Part shown: positions 39,801-50,181 of the stretch, piece after piece
How the letters are laid out: the number at the start of each line of letters is the position of its first letter
Numbering within the stretch: position 1 is the stretch's first letter
NCBI RefSeq assembly: GCF_026262505.1
Contig: NC_067207.1
Coordinates: forward strand, 20,118,082-20,182,081
Direction: 5' to 3'
Length of the DNA stretch: 64,000 nt
Source of the DNA: Trichomonas vaginalis G3
Lineage: Eukaryota; Parabasalia; Trichomonadida; Trichomonadidae
Notes under the pieces: generated by a model
Database searches by the model: none
The model's input: only the letters and a program-made list of their open reading frames with translations
What the model was told of the DNA's origin: nothing
Translations under genes and position numbers: made by a program

Positions 39801-42329
39801 TGAACTTGATGAACTCTTCTTTTTAGGAGTTGTTTGATCAATTTCTGGTGTTTTAACTTCAATTTTAATTTGATTTTCTTGTTTCTCTTCTTTTTCTTGT
39901 TTTTGATTGTTATCTTTCTTGTTTTCTTCATTATCTGAAGAAGAACTTGAAGAACTCTTCTTTTTAGGAATTTCAACTTCAACTTTGATTTCATTTTCTT
40001 TTTTGTTTTCTTCATCATCTGAAGAAGATGAACTTGATGAAGAATTCTGTTTTTTAGGAGTAATTTGATCATTTTGTTGTGTTTCAACTTTGATTTCAAT
40101 ATTATTTTCTGGAGTTTTCATGTTTTCTTTGTTATTTTCATCATCAGATGAATTTGAAGAACTCTTATTTTTGGGAGTTTCTTGATTATTTTCCGGAGTT
40201 TCAACTTCAACTTTAATTTGATTTTCTTCTTTCTTTGGAGTGTTAATGTTTTCAGGTGATTTGTCTTTCTTGTTTTCTTCATCTGAGGAAGATGAACTAG
40301 AACTAGATGATGAACTCTTCTTTTTAGGAGTTGTTTGATCAATTTCTGGAGTTTTAACTTCAATTTTAATTTCATTTTCTTGATTCTCTACTTTTTCTTG
40401 TTTTTGGTCGTTTTCTTTTTTATTTTTGTCATCAGAAGATGAAGAAGAACTTTCTTTTTTGGGAGTTTCTTGATTAATTTCTGTTGTTTCTTTTTCAGCC
40501 TTTTCTTCTTTATTTTCATCATCTGAACTTGAAGATGATGAACTCTTCTTTTTGTCATTTTCTGGAATTTCCACTTCATTTTTAATTTCCTTTTCTTTAC
40601 TATCTTCTTTGTTTTCATCTAATTGTTTTTCATCTGTTTCTTTATGTTCTTCTTCTTTATTTTCATCAGTTTCCTTTAAATCTAATTGTTTTTCTTCTTC
40701 ATCAGAAGAAGAATCAGATGAAGATGTTTCTTTCTTTGATTTGTTTTCATTTTCATCTTGTTTTTCTTTTGATGACTTATTTTCATCATTTGAATATTGA
40801 TATGATTCGGAATCATGTTTTTCTTTGTCTTCTTCTTCATTTGAGTAAGGATATGATTCAGAACTGTGTTGTTTCTCATTTTCTTTCTCTTTATCTTTGT
40901 TTTCATCATCATAATATGGATAAGACTCAGAACTGTGTTGTTTTTCTTCATCAGATTTCTGTTTTTCTTCTGATGATGAATGTGAACTTGAATCAGAGGT
41001 TTCTTTATCATTTTTCTCGTTATTTGAATAATTATTTTCTGAAATTTTGACAGGAGAAGTTGGATTTATCTCCATTAGTTTAGATGGTGAAGAATGAGTT
41101 AGTTCTGGTTGTTCTTGGTCGGTTTTTTCTGGTTCTGAATCTGATGACGATTTTGGAGTTTCAGGAATTTGTTTTTCTTCCTCTTTTGTGTCCTCTGTTC
41201 TTGTAGAATCTTCAATTATATCCTTGGAATCTCCATTATCTTCTGCAGTTACGTAATAATCAGATTCAGTTTCTTGTTCGGCCAAAATTGATTCATTTTT
41301 ATCATTTTTGAGGTGTCTATGTTTTCTCACCTTTCCTTTTGTTGTTGAATCCGAATCTGATGAAGAGTTTGAAGAATTTGTTTTCATAAATGGGCCAAAA
41401 TTGGGTTGTGAGTCAGCAATTTGAGAATTCCGAACATTTGTGATGAGAATACTTCCTTGTTGGTTGTCTAACATGTTAGGAGCCGATGTATTTGGAGCTG
41501 AATCTAATAATAAGGAATTAAAGCTTGGCATTTCAGTAGGTAGATGGGAGGAATCTAATGTAGTGCTATCTATCTTGTAAATGTTCTCTTTGTGAGTTAC
41601 GGGAGGATGATAAAGGACTTCTTCTGAAATATCGAAAGCGTAAGACGACATCATCGACATTTGATTGCCTTCATCGATAGAGGCGTTTCTTTTCTTTCGT
41701 TTTGAGTTCTTTCTGGGTTTTGGATGTTTTAAATTGTCAGATTCGCTGGAATCGTTCTGATTATGATTATTTTCGGATGAATCACCAGCTGATCCATTTG
41801 TATTTTTTGATGATGAGTTATCTGAGTCAGAATCTGAATTTGAAGATGAAGAATCATCAGAATTTTCGTTTGAATCTTGATTTGGCATAGAATCATCAAT
41901 AACAACATTGTTGTGTGAAGCCTGATATTGAGAAAGTATCTCTATAAGCTCTTCGTTTTGTCGTAATTTTGCGTATTGAAACGGATTGTTATTTGTCCTG
42001 TCTTTTAGCAATTTTGGATTATACTTAAGTAGTTCTTTAACAAATTCTACATGATTATTAATTACTGATATATGTAAAGGCGTTTGCCCATTTTTATTTT
42101 GTAAATCAATGGATATTTTCTCGGCAATTTTAGGCAAAAGTGTTTTATTTCCGGCTGCTGCAATTATGTGAAATAGATTATTTTTTTTCTTGTCAACATA
42201 ATTAAAATTAAATTTATTTTCAACCAAGAAAGTGAAAAAAATTGCAGGGGCTGTCGATGCAGTATTAAAAACAGCTTCGTTGAACTTCCTCTTGCTCAAT
42301 CCAAGCATATAACTATAATCACCCGACAT
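36855..42329 (-). CDS. Host giant ankyrin-repeat protein with S/E/K-rich core, 1824 aa
   Basis: Ankyrin repeats lie at both ends: residues about 40-135 (NGQTPLHISVINNHVEFVKE) and about 1110-1815 (EGNTALHYASKNNDLEIVKF, GQTALDISKELM). Between them about 950 residues are disordered and composed of serine runs followed by acid and lysine, repeated every 40-50 residues (SSSSSSDDENKKENEIKVE). A basic patch (KKKIRSKSLNPNTKLFKYKK) before the second ankyrin block could be a nuclear signal. Ankyrin scaffolds are hugely expanded in trichomonads. The serine-acid runs are classic casein-kinase-2-type sites (inference). The frame is intact. Confidence 0.8.
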   Translation of the reverse strand: MSGDYSYMLGLSKRKFNEAVFNTASTAPAIFFTFLVENKFNFNYVDKKKNNLFHIIAAAGNKTLLPKIAEKISIDLQNKNGQTPLHISVINNHVEFVKELLKYNPKLLKDRTNNNPFQYAKLRQNEELIEILSQYQASHNNVVIDDSMPNQDSNENSDDSSSSNSDSDSDNSSSKNTNGSAGDSSENNHNQNDSSESDNLKHPKPRKNSKRKKRNASIDEGNQMSMMSSYAFDISEEVLYHPPVTHKENIYKIDSTTLDSSHLPTEMPSFNSLLLDSAPNTSAPNMLDNQQGSILITNVRNSQIADSQPNFGPFMKTNSSNSSSDSDSTTKGKVRKHRHLKNDKNESILAEQETESDYYVTAEDNGDSKDIIEDSTRTEDTKEEEKQIPETPKSSSDSEPEKTDQEQPELTHSSPSKLMEINPTSPVKISENNYSNNEKNDKETSDSSSHSSSEEKQKSDEEKQHSSESYPYYDDENKDKEKENEKQHSSESYPYSNEEEDKEKHDSESYQYSNDENKSSKEKQDENENKSKKETSSSDSSSDEEEKQLDLKETDENKEEEHKETDEKQLDENKEDSKEKEIKNEVEIPENDKKKSSSSSSSDDENKEEKAEKETTEINQETPKKESSSSSSDDKNKKENDQKQEKVENQENEIKIEVKTPEIDQTTPKKKSSSSSSSSSSSDEENKKDKSPENINTPKKEENQIKVEVETPENNQETPKNKSSSNSSDDENNKENMKTPENNIEIKVETQQNDQITPKKQNSSSSSSSSDDEENKKENEIKVEVEIPKKKSSSSSSSDNEENKKDNNQKQEKEEKQENQIKIEVKTPEIDQTTPKKKSSSSSSSSDEENKKEKSPENINNPEKEENQIKIEIETPENNKEIPKKNTLSDEENNKENMKTPENSKETPKKKSSSSSSGSSSSDDENKKGNKKNKKEKFHTPSRETTPKGSPVFARSRGIDDDNPFYDIARRPLPSDSFISQSEMDSDIEVVEVSTPEKSSQPEKIPKSCPPNNLNDNDSILIGNQNYQENNLSPNVDVVEVSTPIPKKTKRKPKTSTKKNKKKFKKSVKISPKDQKNNEKTEEKKDQSMKKKIRSKSLNPNTKLFKYKKKSNSPSPKRQKFLAGEIFICITNNDVNTVKDYMSRKMNHNEYNEYLQTPLIFATLQNNIKLVSILCSKETINIGDNKGNSAVFYAVKNENSQIVHKLVNKGANVSLENFSSETAFDVARRVNNEENRFKLLYELSLGLFNTQWQFLLFIQNNPTVFEKYQKEYLLKTILKDKFEILVLLIEKKVDINVELEKMNALHICLIVGSLKCAEILLKSGVNLKTIDGINEIERELNSTKFNEKILNLIVKKYEQKCIELISKPEEFKSFVPNIIVEFPCGYYILAHCINKLSLECVQKMIEIGVDFNLVSENGYSLLHYCTMKENLTADEIKKMLDIIVYLKSVGLRYDEKDDFGRIPLHYAIKNRYTSLAAEVCEKKLLFTKDNDGFRCIDYCNDEETKRFLEFVLQKFSNDITIPEENFEILFNFVKENKNYTNDLVHAVIGRKYDKILEYMLQNELNPDAVDEEGIPLICFSSIHKSFECLKLLVIYGCFVDKKDKEGNTALHYASKNNDLEIVKFLVECGSLSHKNKKGKIPIEMTKDEQIKILLEKHYHLCVYMKHIFDKKYEKHIHYFIEDFSFVFLSKVCRDSRTDILRYFQHKYNANLLQTNPFGTNLLHVSCMCKSDISVVKYLVGHGVPVNSVTNLRFSALHFCCLSRNVSAAKYLISSNIDKNITNNKGQTALDISKELMFDDLYDILVEIQSKDRKHHRDSKVKLPQ

Positions 42330-43227
42330 CCTTTCTTCACTTACCTGTCACCGTTATTTTTTATTTTTTGTGAATACTCATAGAAAATAATTGAAATGTT
42401 TACATATTACTTTCCAAAAACATCGCTCCAAAGCTTTTAATCAACATATATGAGATCATCTAACATGCAAAATGTATTTACATTGACAAAATACAGGATG
42501 TTCTTAATGAATTATTAATTTTTATCGCAAATCTTCCTAATTCAAAATTCAAAATCGATTTTATGAGCTGCTTATCGGCAGATAATTTAGTTTCTCATGA
42601 TGCATATACCATTATTGGGTAATTTGTTTACGAATTTGAAAATAGAAGTTTGAATCATTATAATGTATCATAAAACGCAAGTATTAATAAGAAGTTAATA
42701 ATCATTGGCCTTGAGTACGTTATAATTTCTTCATGGCAATGTACTAAAACGATTTATTTTTTATTTTATTTTCATATTCTGCCATCTTGCTATTAAACTT
42801 CCTTTATTAAGCTTCACATAAACAAGGACTATCTTTATTAAAAGTAAATATACCCATAACTAATTTGGAAGAATGTTTTTGTCAACTCAAAGGATTATCA
42901 AGTTCATATATGCATTGTTTGTCCACAGTTGTTGAGTTTTTAGTGATACTATTGCTTATAAACTCTTATTGCATAGTTTGAGGATATTTGATTATCATGT
43001 CTTGTAATCCACCTCTTTTACCATTTAATTTATGACTTGCACTATATAGCTATATCTATTCTCTTATTGGCTCAATGTCAAATTTTGAAATTTAAAGTGG
43101 GTCAGGCAACAGACAAAATATATTTGTACAAATAATATCCTTATGCTATGAAGTTTTTATTTTTGTTGTAGATAAGGTTAAATAAAATGATTGCAAATAA
43201 AAAAATTGACAGATTTTAGAAGATTTT
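42330..43227. other. Intergenic host sequence
   Basis: About 900 bp of AT-rich sequence between the divergent ankyrin genes. No gene, repeat or RNA was recognised. Confidence 0.6.
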
Positions 43228-44082
43228 ATGAAAAGAATCCTTTTACCTAACAATCTAAAGGTAGAAAACATTCTTGATGCAGAAATTGTTGATATGTTCA
43301 GCCCATACTACCAGATTTCCGAACTTATCTGGAACATTTCAGATGATAAACAATTAATTATGGAATCTGCGGATAACATCAATTATATTGTAAATAATTA
43401 CAATATTTCAAAGATATTTGTCATCGATACGTTTAACACAGTCTCCGTTAAGAGAGAGAAATCACGTGCCGCACTGGCAGAACTTTATGCAAGTTTGAAT
43501 TGGAAAAGTGACAAATTCAAATTCACTTCTTATTTAGGAGTCCTTTTAAAGGAAAAAGGACTTATATCAAAAGAATATCAAACAATTACTCCTCAGTAAA
43601 GCTTAGGAATTTTCAAAGAAGATGATATCTTGCATTCAGTTTGTTGGAATGACTTGGATAAGTTACAGGTATATCTCCAAGATTCTTCCAACAGTATTGA
43701 AGGATTCTACGATCGAATGAAGTTGATTGATGTTGCTGCAAGATATGGTTCCGTCGATGTTTTCAAATTCTTGATGTTATCGGGTGCAGTAATCACTGAT
43801 AAAACTACCACAAATGCTGTTGAAAGCGGATGCCTTGAAATTATAAGAATTCTTCAAAGAAAAGGAATGAAATTCATTGGCTGCTATACAGCCGCTGTCG
43901 AGTGTAATAGGAATGAAATTGCTGACTGGATTCATAACAACTATGATGTTGAAATTATAACATTAGCTAATTGCATGAAGTGTGCAAACTATTCTGCTGC
44001 AAGTTTCTGTCTTCTAAATGGTTTTGATATAAATGCAAAACACATTGAATGGAAATATACAATTCATTATTTTTCATCATGA
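43228..44082 (+). pseudogene. Host ankyrin (DUF3447-type) gene, truncated by a stop
   Basis: Two open stretches in the same frame are separated by a TAA at 43597-43599. The first (MKRILLPNNLKVENILDAEI) resembles the N-terminal region of trichomonad ankyrin proteins. The second contains repeats of the DUF3447/ankyrin type (LIDVAARYGSVDVFKFLMLSG, NAVESGCLEIIRILQRKG). The frame ends at 44082 after only about four repeats, shorter than usual for the family, so the 3' part is also lost. A host pseudogene, or two short proteins if both are still expressed. Confidence 0.65.
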
Positions 44083-45320
44083 AATTCTATATATTTCACT
44101 CATTTCGTTCATTATATTGAATCATAGAGTTCAATTTTATTATTCATTTTATTCATTTTTAAGGTTGAAAGTTACAAGTTCTCAATTTTCGTCCCTTTTG
44201 TACGTTTATTATAATTGTAGCATATTGTCATCAAGCACGCGACTAACCAGCAAAGACGTGTCCTCTAATTCCGTCCCTAGTTCAAGAATCTGGAACTATT
44301 TAAGCAAAAACATTCGATTTCAAAATCAAGCATTCTTTATTCAACGAGTAAAACATTAAAGTATGATTTGTCATACACGGAATAATGACAAGCTATTAGA
44401 GTATGTTTAGTACAGAGTTACTGCCAACTTGAGTTCTTGAATTTGGTAAGTTAGAACAAAAGAAGCCATATGTCGCATCTAAGGACTTGTACTTATCAGA
44501 GTATTACTAAATGTTTAAGAATGTTAGTTATTCGTCCCAAACTCGTACGTTTCCACGCGAATCTTGATAATAAATATACTATTTTGGACTTTTTGCAATA
44601 AATCTCTTTTTACCACATTAGCATATCTGTGTGTATGCTACTTAACCTCTTTAGAGACCATTAAGATAATGTTTTTTGATACTTTTTCAAGACTATGCCA
44701 TAAAGTAAACGAATAATTTACAAAATGCTATTAAAAAATTTAATTTTATTATGCTTTTATAAATATTGAGACTTTTTAGGACTATTTTAAAAATGTAAAT
44801 AGATCAATCATTTTAATATTAGATAAGATAATCTAAAGACGTCAGATGTTTCAATAACTTCAGATCAATGACTAATATGAAATTTAAGATTTGTGTTAAT
44901 TTAAGAATTAACAATGGAATCTGGTTTAGAAAGATGGAAAGCATAGAGAATCTAAAGGATAAGAGAGATTAAATACAAAATGCTGCATAAAAAGACAGAT
45001 CAGTGAGAAGAAATCATGAGGTTAAAAAGGAACATTCAAATTAGAATATAACATTGCATATTACAATATTAATATTAAAGATAATACTGCACATCATTGT
45101 GCAGTGATCCATAAATCAATATTAATATCTCATATGATAAAATCTAATATCATATTACAATATTAATATTAAAGATAATACTGCACATCATTGTGCAATT
45201 ACACTATTTTAAATATTTTCATAAATAATGACTTACAAGTTAAAAAAATGTAGAATTAACTGCATGATCCAATATTGGACCGAATGTATGTTTGAATCTA
45301 TAACTGAATTCATTAATGAC
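44083..45320. repeat. Intergenic host sequence with a duplicated 47-bp hairpin sequence
   Basis: No supported gene. A 47-bp sequence starting CATATTACAATATTAATATT occurs at 45057-45103 and 45151-45197. Each copy ends in the palindrome TGCACATCATTGTGCA. Otherwise AT-rich unique sequence. Confidence 0.6.
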
Positions 45321-45329
45321 AAAAAAGTG

Positions 45330-46640
45330 ACTCTATAACTGAGTATCTGGCTGACAATATGCCTGAAAGTTTGAATGTGTCTAGGAATATAACTGACAAT
45401 TTGAGTGACATTTTGAATGAGGGTTTGGTTGTCAGTATAACTCAAGGTTTGAGAGAGAATATGACTCACAGTTTGACTGACAATATGACTTAGAGTTTGA
45501 GTGACAGTATGAACAACAGTTTGGGTGATAGTATGAACTACAGTATGACTGAGAATATGACTGACGGTTTGACAGACACTTTGACTTACGGTTTTAGTTA
45601 GAATAAGACTGACAGTTTGAGTGACAATATAACTGACGGTTTGACTGACAATATGACTGTTGATTTGAGTGAGTGTATGATTGAGAGTTTGGGTGACAAT
45701 ATGACTCATAGTTTAAGAGAGTGTATGACTGATGGTTTTAGTGAGAATAAGACTGACAGTTTGGGTGACAATATGACTTCGGTTTGACAGACACTATGAA
45801 TTAGCTTTTTAGTTAGAATAAGACTGACAATTTGAGTGACAATATGACTGACGGTTTGACACACACTATGAATTAGCTTTTAGTTAGAATATGACTGACG
45901 GTTTGACAGCCTCTATGACTTACGGTTTTATTTAGAATATAACTGAAAGTTTGGGTGACAATATGACTCATAGTTTAAGAGAGTGTATGACTGATGGTTT
46001 TAGTGAGAATAAGACTGACAGTTTGGGTGACAATATGACTGCTAATTTGAATGAATATATGACTGTCGGTTTGGGTGAGAATAAGACTGACAGTTTGAGT
46101 GACAATATGACTGTTGATTTGAGTGAGTGTATGACTTACAGTTTGACTGACAATATGACTGACGGCTTTAATTAGAATATTACTGACAGTTTGAGTGACA
46201 ATATGACTGTGGTTTGACAGACACTATGAATTAGCTTTTTATTGAGAGTAAGACTGACAGTTTGACTGACAATATGACTGACGGTTTGACCGACAATATG
46301 ACTGACGGTTTGACAGCCTCTATGACTTACGGTTTTATTTAGAATATGACTGAGAGTTTGGGTGACAATATGACTCATAGTTTAAGAGAGTGTATGACTG
46401 ATGGTTTTAGTGAGAATAAGACTGATAGTTTGAGTGACAACATGACTGACGTTTTGACTGACAATATGAGTGACGGCTTTAGTTAGAATATGACTTAGAG
46501 TTTAGCTGACAATTGGCTGACAGTTTGAGTGACAATATGACTGAGAGTTTGACTGACAATATGACTGACGGTTTGAGTGAGTGTATGAATGAGAATATAA
46601 CTGACGTTTTGACTAACAATATGACTGACGGTTTGACATC
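45330..46640. repeat. Degenerate 24-bp minisatellite
   Basis: About 50 diverged copies of a 24-bp unit (GACAATATGACTGACGGTTTGACT) fill 1.3 kb. Translated pieces read T-D-x-L-x-D-N-M on one strand and S-H-I-V-x-Q-T-V on the other, interrupted by many stops, so no gene is called. A Tvmar1-type mariner is inserted shortly after the array. Confidence 0.85.
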
Positions 46641-46859
46641 GAAATTCATTCATATATATGTATTGATCAATGCAATCACCCTATTTAATATTATTACTTA
46701 TCAATTAATTTTTCATTACTACATGCTCTCAATTATTATGACATTAATATTTATCAATAAATATTTCATTACTATATGCTCCCACTCAATTTGACATTAT
46801 TGTTCTTTGACAAATTTTTCTTTATTAAAGACACTCTCACAAATTCATATCAATATATA

Positions 46860-48159
46860 GGGTGTCCAAAGGTGTGTTTAGCACAAACCTGAATACTGCG
46901 AATAGAAATAAACAAGTTACATATATATAAAGTTTATTTAAATATAATCACCATTGGATTCAATCACGCGTTCGCAGCGATCGATCCAGGCTTGAAAGAC
47001 ACGCTTTAAATCATCATGAGAAAATTGCTCAAATTGCTCTCTTACAAAATTTTCAAGATCATCTGGACTCGCGAATTCGCGTCCTTCAGCTCTCTTTTTT
47101 AGCGTGCCGAATAAATAAAAGTCAGAGGGTGCAATATCAGGTGAATAAATTGGGTTTGGAACAACTTTGACATTGTTTTCCACCAAGTAATTCATTACCT
47201 TATGACTTTTGTGAACTCTTGAATTATCAAAATGAATTGCAAACTTTTGTTTTTGTTGTTTGGATTTCTCAAACTCATCAGAATTGATAATTTGAGTAAG
47301 AACATTGTCAATTAGATACTGAGCATTCATCGTATTAGGTTTTTGAAGAATATCAATTGCGATGATGCCATTCACGCCCCAAAAAACCGACAACATCATC
47401 ATTGGTGTGTCAATTTTTTTCTTCGGGAATGTTTGCGGATTTTCATCCTTCGGGATCCAAATGATTTTGGCTTCTGTTGCATATTGAAACCAAGACTCGT
47501 CCCCTGTTACTAAAAAGCGAAACTTCTTGGATTGATACGCACCCAATATAGAGAGGAGCTCTTTCGAAGATTGGACTCTAGATTTTTTTTGAACTGAATT
47601 AAGGTTGTGCGGAACCCAACGTGTATACGCTAGTTTGTAGTTCAAATAATTGTGCAGATAATAACTGACTGTTGTACGTGGTATCTTTGTCATCTCCTCT
47701 ATCCTTCTGAGTGATGCTCTTGGGTCTTCATCTAGCGCTTGAAGAATTGCTTTGATTTTTCTTTGATCCGGCGATTTTTTGTCAATTTTTATGATGGGCG
47801 CCTTTTTGTTCATGAAGTGATACATCCTAACATGATACATTACAGTGGAATAGCTAGGAGAATCCATACCGAAGCATTTTACCAATGTCTCGTAGATTTT
47901 TTTACAGTCTTTGCATTTTTTTGCAAGAGCGAGGATGTTTTCTTTATGATTCATTAAAAAAATGAAAAAAATCCCGCCAGAATTTCCCGCGAAACCGCCT
48001 CTTGTCTCAAAATTCATTTTATATCCCGGCATGGCGCCAAAATACAACATACTCATCATATACATATATTCATATTTTTTATTATATATTTATAATCAGC
48101 ATATATCTCCTTTAATAGTCTCATATAGAGCGCTGTGCTAAACGCACCTTTGGACACCC
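46860..48159 (-). mobile_element. Tvmar1-type mariner transposon, copy 1, apparently intact
   Basis: 1300 bp, bounded by TA duplications (46858-46859 and 48160-48161). The inverted termini begin GGGTGTCCAAAGGTG on the left and end CACCTTTGGACACCC on the right, with a C/T difference between the ends (GTGTG vs GTGCG). It carries one open transposase gene. The second copy at 48810 is nearly identical. Confidence 0.9.
46938..48065 (-). CDS. Mariner transposase, DD34D, copy 1
   Basis: Cut-and-paste transposase. The frame is 375 codons from the first ATG; a start at 47954 (MNHKENILALAKKC, 338 residues) is closer to the usual mariner length. An N-terminal helix-turn-helix region (RASLRRIEEMTKIPRTTVSYY) is followed by the catalytic triad: D in VTGDESWFQY, D in IHFDNSRVHKS, and the third D in SPDIAPSDFYLF, with 34 residues between the last two. 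All parts are intact, so this copy may be active. Confidence 0.9.
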   Translation of the reverse strand: MYMMSMLYFGAMPGYKMNFETRGGFAGNSGGIFFIFLMNHKENILALAKKCKDCKKIYETLVKCFGMDSPSYSTVMYHVRMYHFMNKKAPIIKIDKKSPDQRKIKAILQALDEDPRASLRRIEEMTKIPRTTVSYYLHNYLNYKLAYTRWVPHNLNSVQKKSRVQSSKELLSILGAYQSKKFRFLVTGDESWFQYATEAKIIWIPKDENPQTFPKKKIDTPMMMLSVFWGVNGIIAIDILQKPNTMNAQYLIDNVLTQIINSDEFEKSKQQKQKFAIHFDNSRVHKSHKVMNYLVENNVKVVPNPIYSPDIAPSDFYLFGTLKKRAEGREFASPDDLENFVREQFEQFSHDDLKRVFQAWIDRCERVIESNGDYI

Positions 48160-48221
48160 TATATTTTAATTATCACCTATTCCAATCCATTTTCATATTC
48201 ATATTCTTATTGAGTTAGAAT

Positions 48222-48660
48222 AAATTGAGGATGACTGAGAATCAAATTATAATTAGTGAGAATCAATTGAAGAATACTGGGAGTTAATTGGGGTTGTTTA
48301 AGAATAAATTGTGAATAAGTGACAATCAATTGAGGATGAGTGAGAATCATTTGATTATTAGTGAGATTCAACTGAACATCAGTGAGAATCAATTGAATAA
48401 TACTAAGAAGAAATTGAGGAAGAGTGAGAATCACTTGATTCTTAGCGAGAATCAATTAAGGATGAGTAAGAATCAATTAATAAGTAGTGAGAATCAATTT
48501 AGGGTGACTGAGAATCAATTGATTCTTAGTGAGAATCTATTGATAATTAATGCGAATCAATTGATTATTTGTGAGAATCAATTGATCAGTAGTGAGGATC
48601 AATTGATTATTTGTGAGAATCAATTGAAGATGAGTAAGAGTCAATTGAGGATGAATATGT
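48222..48660. repeat. 21-bp minisatellite with CAATTG core
   Basis: Units of 21 bp around GAGAATCAATTGATTATTAGT are repeated about 20 times between the two mariners. The open frame of S-E-N-Q-L-I-I heptads at 48330-48671 follows from the period and is not taken as a gene. Confidence 0.85.
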
Positions 48661-48809
48661 GTCTATTCTGATATGACTTAGTATCTACTGAGGCTAGATG
48701 CTAACATCTTACTTTTATGATCATAATTTTTCAACTCCATTAATATTTATAACAATATTTTGATTACTATTTAAATAATTTTATCAAATGATAATTATTA
48801 ACATATATA

Positions 48810-50108
48810 GGGTGTCCAAAGGTGCGTTTAGCACAGCGCTCTATATGAGACTATTAAAGGAGATATATGCTGATTATAAATATATAATAAAAAATATGAA
48901 TATATGTATATGATGAGTATGTTGTATTTTGGCGCCATGCCGGGATATAAAATGAATTTTGAGACAAGAGGCGGTTTCGCGGGAAATTTTGGCGGAATTT
49001 TTTTCATTTTTTTAATGAATCATAAAGAAAACATCCTCGCTCTTGCAAAAAAATGCAAAGACTGTAAAAAAATCTACGAGACATTGGTAAAATGCTTCGG
49101 TATGGATTCTCCTAGCTATTCCACTGTAATGTATCATGTTAGGATGTATCACTTCATGAACAAAAAGGCGCCCATCATAAAAATTGACAAAAAATCGCCG
49201 GATCAAAGAAAAATCAAAGCAATTCTTCAAGCGCTAGATGAAGACCCAAGAGCATCACTCAGAAGGATAGAGGAGATGACAAAGATACCACGTACAACAG
49301 TCAGTTATTATCTGCACAATTATTTGAACTACAAACTAGCGTATACACGTTGGGTTCCGCACAACCTTAATTCAGTTCAAAAAAAATCTAGAGTCCAATC
49401 TTCGAAAGAGCTCCTCTCTATATTGGGTGCGTATCAATCCAAGAAGTTTCGCTTTTTAGTAACAGGGGACGAGTCTTGGTTTCAATATGCAACAGAAGCC
49501 AAAATCATTTGGATCCCGAAGGATGAAAATCCGCAAACATTCCCGAAGAAAAAAATTGACACACCAATGATGATGTTGTCGGTTTTTTGGGGCGTGAATG
49601 GCATCATCGCAATTGATATTCTTCAAAAACCTAATACGATGAATGCTCAGTATCTAATTGACAATGTTCTTACTCAAATTATCAATTCTGATGAGTTTGA
49701 GAAATCCAAACAACAAAAACAAAAGTTTGCAATTCATTTTGATAATTCAAGAGTTCACAAAAGTCATAAGGTAATGAATTACTTGGTGGAAAACAATGTC
49801 AAAGTTGTTCCAAACCCAATTTATTCACCTGACATTGACCCTCTGACTTTTATTTATTCGGCACGCTAAAAAAGAGAGCTGAAGGACGCGAATTCGCGAG
49901 TCCAGATGATCTTGAAAATTTTGTAAGAGAGCAATTTGAGCAATTTTCTCATGATGATTTAAAGCGTGTCTTTCAAGCCTGGATCGATCGCTGCGAACGC
50001 GTGATTGAATCCAATGGTGATTATATTTAAATAAACTTTATATATATGTAACTTGTTTATTTCTATTCGCAGTATTCAGGTTTGTGCTAAACACACCTTT
50101 GGATACCA
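48810..50108 (+). mobile_element. Tvmar1-type mariner transposon, copy 2, inactivated
   Basis: 1299 bp with TA at 48808-48809 and 50109-50110. It is one base shorter than copy 1 and in the opposite orientation. The right terminus has two changes (GGATACCA instead of GGACACCC). The two copies differ in only a few positions, so they moved recently. Confidence 0.9.
48904..50030 (+). pseudogene. Mariner transposase, copy 2, frameshifted
   Basis: Identical to copy 1 apart from N-S to N-F near residue 29 and a one-base deletion near 49836 (ATTGACCC where copy 1 reads ATTGCACCC). The frameshift falls inside SPDIAPSD, so the third catalytic aspartate and the C-terminal 55-60 residues are lost and the frame stops at 49869 after 321 codons. 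The helix-turn-helix region and the first two aspartates remain. Confidence 0.9.
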
Positions 50109-50112
50109 TATA

Positions 50113-50146
50113 TTAAGAGTATGTTTAATTTTCAACATACTCTTAA
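50113..50146. repeat. 13-bp-stem hairpin beside mariner copy 2
   Basis: TTAAGAGTATGTT (50113-50125) and its exact complement (50134-50146) flank an 8-nt loop. It lies between the mariner end and the FYR/Mutator gene and could be a solo palindrome or a 5' regulatory structure. Confidence 0.7.
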
Positions 50147-50181
50147 AAATCCGAAATTTTAAAAAAGTGACAATTTTTTTA

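Noticed and set aside
39062-41050. Lysine-rich and serine-rich open frames within the ankyrin gene
   Set aside because: Shadows of the low-complexity S/E/K core in other frames.
45233-46794. Frames across the 24-bp minisatellite
   Set aside because: Interrupted repeatedly and explained by the 24-bp period.
46860-50108. The two mariners as one composite transposon
   Set aside because: Each copy has its own TA duplication, so two independent insertions explain the arrangement.
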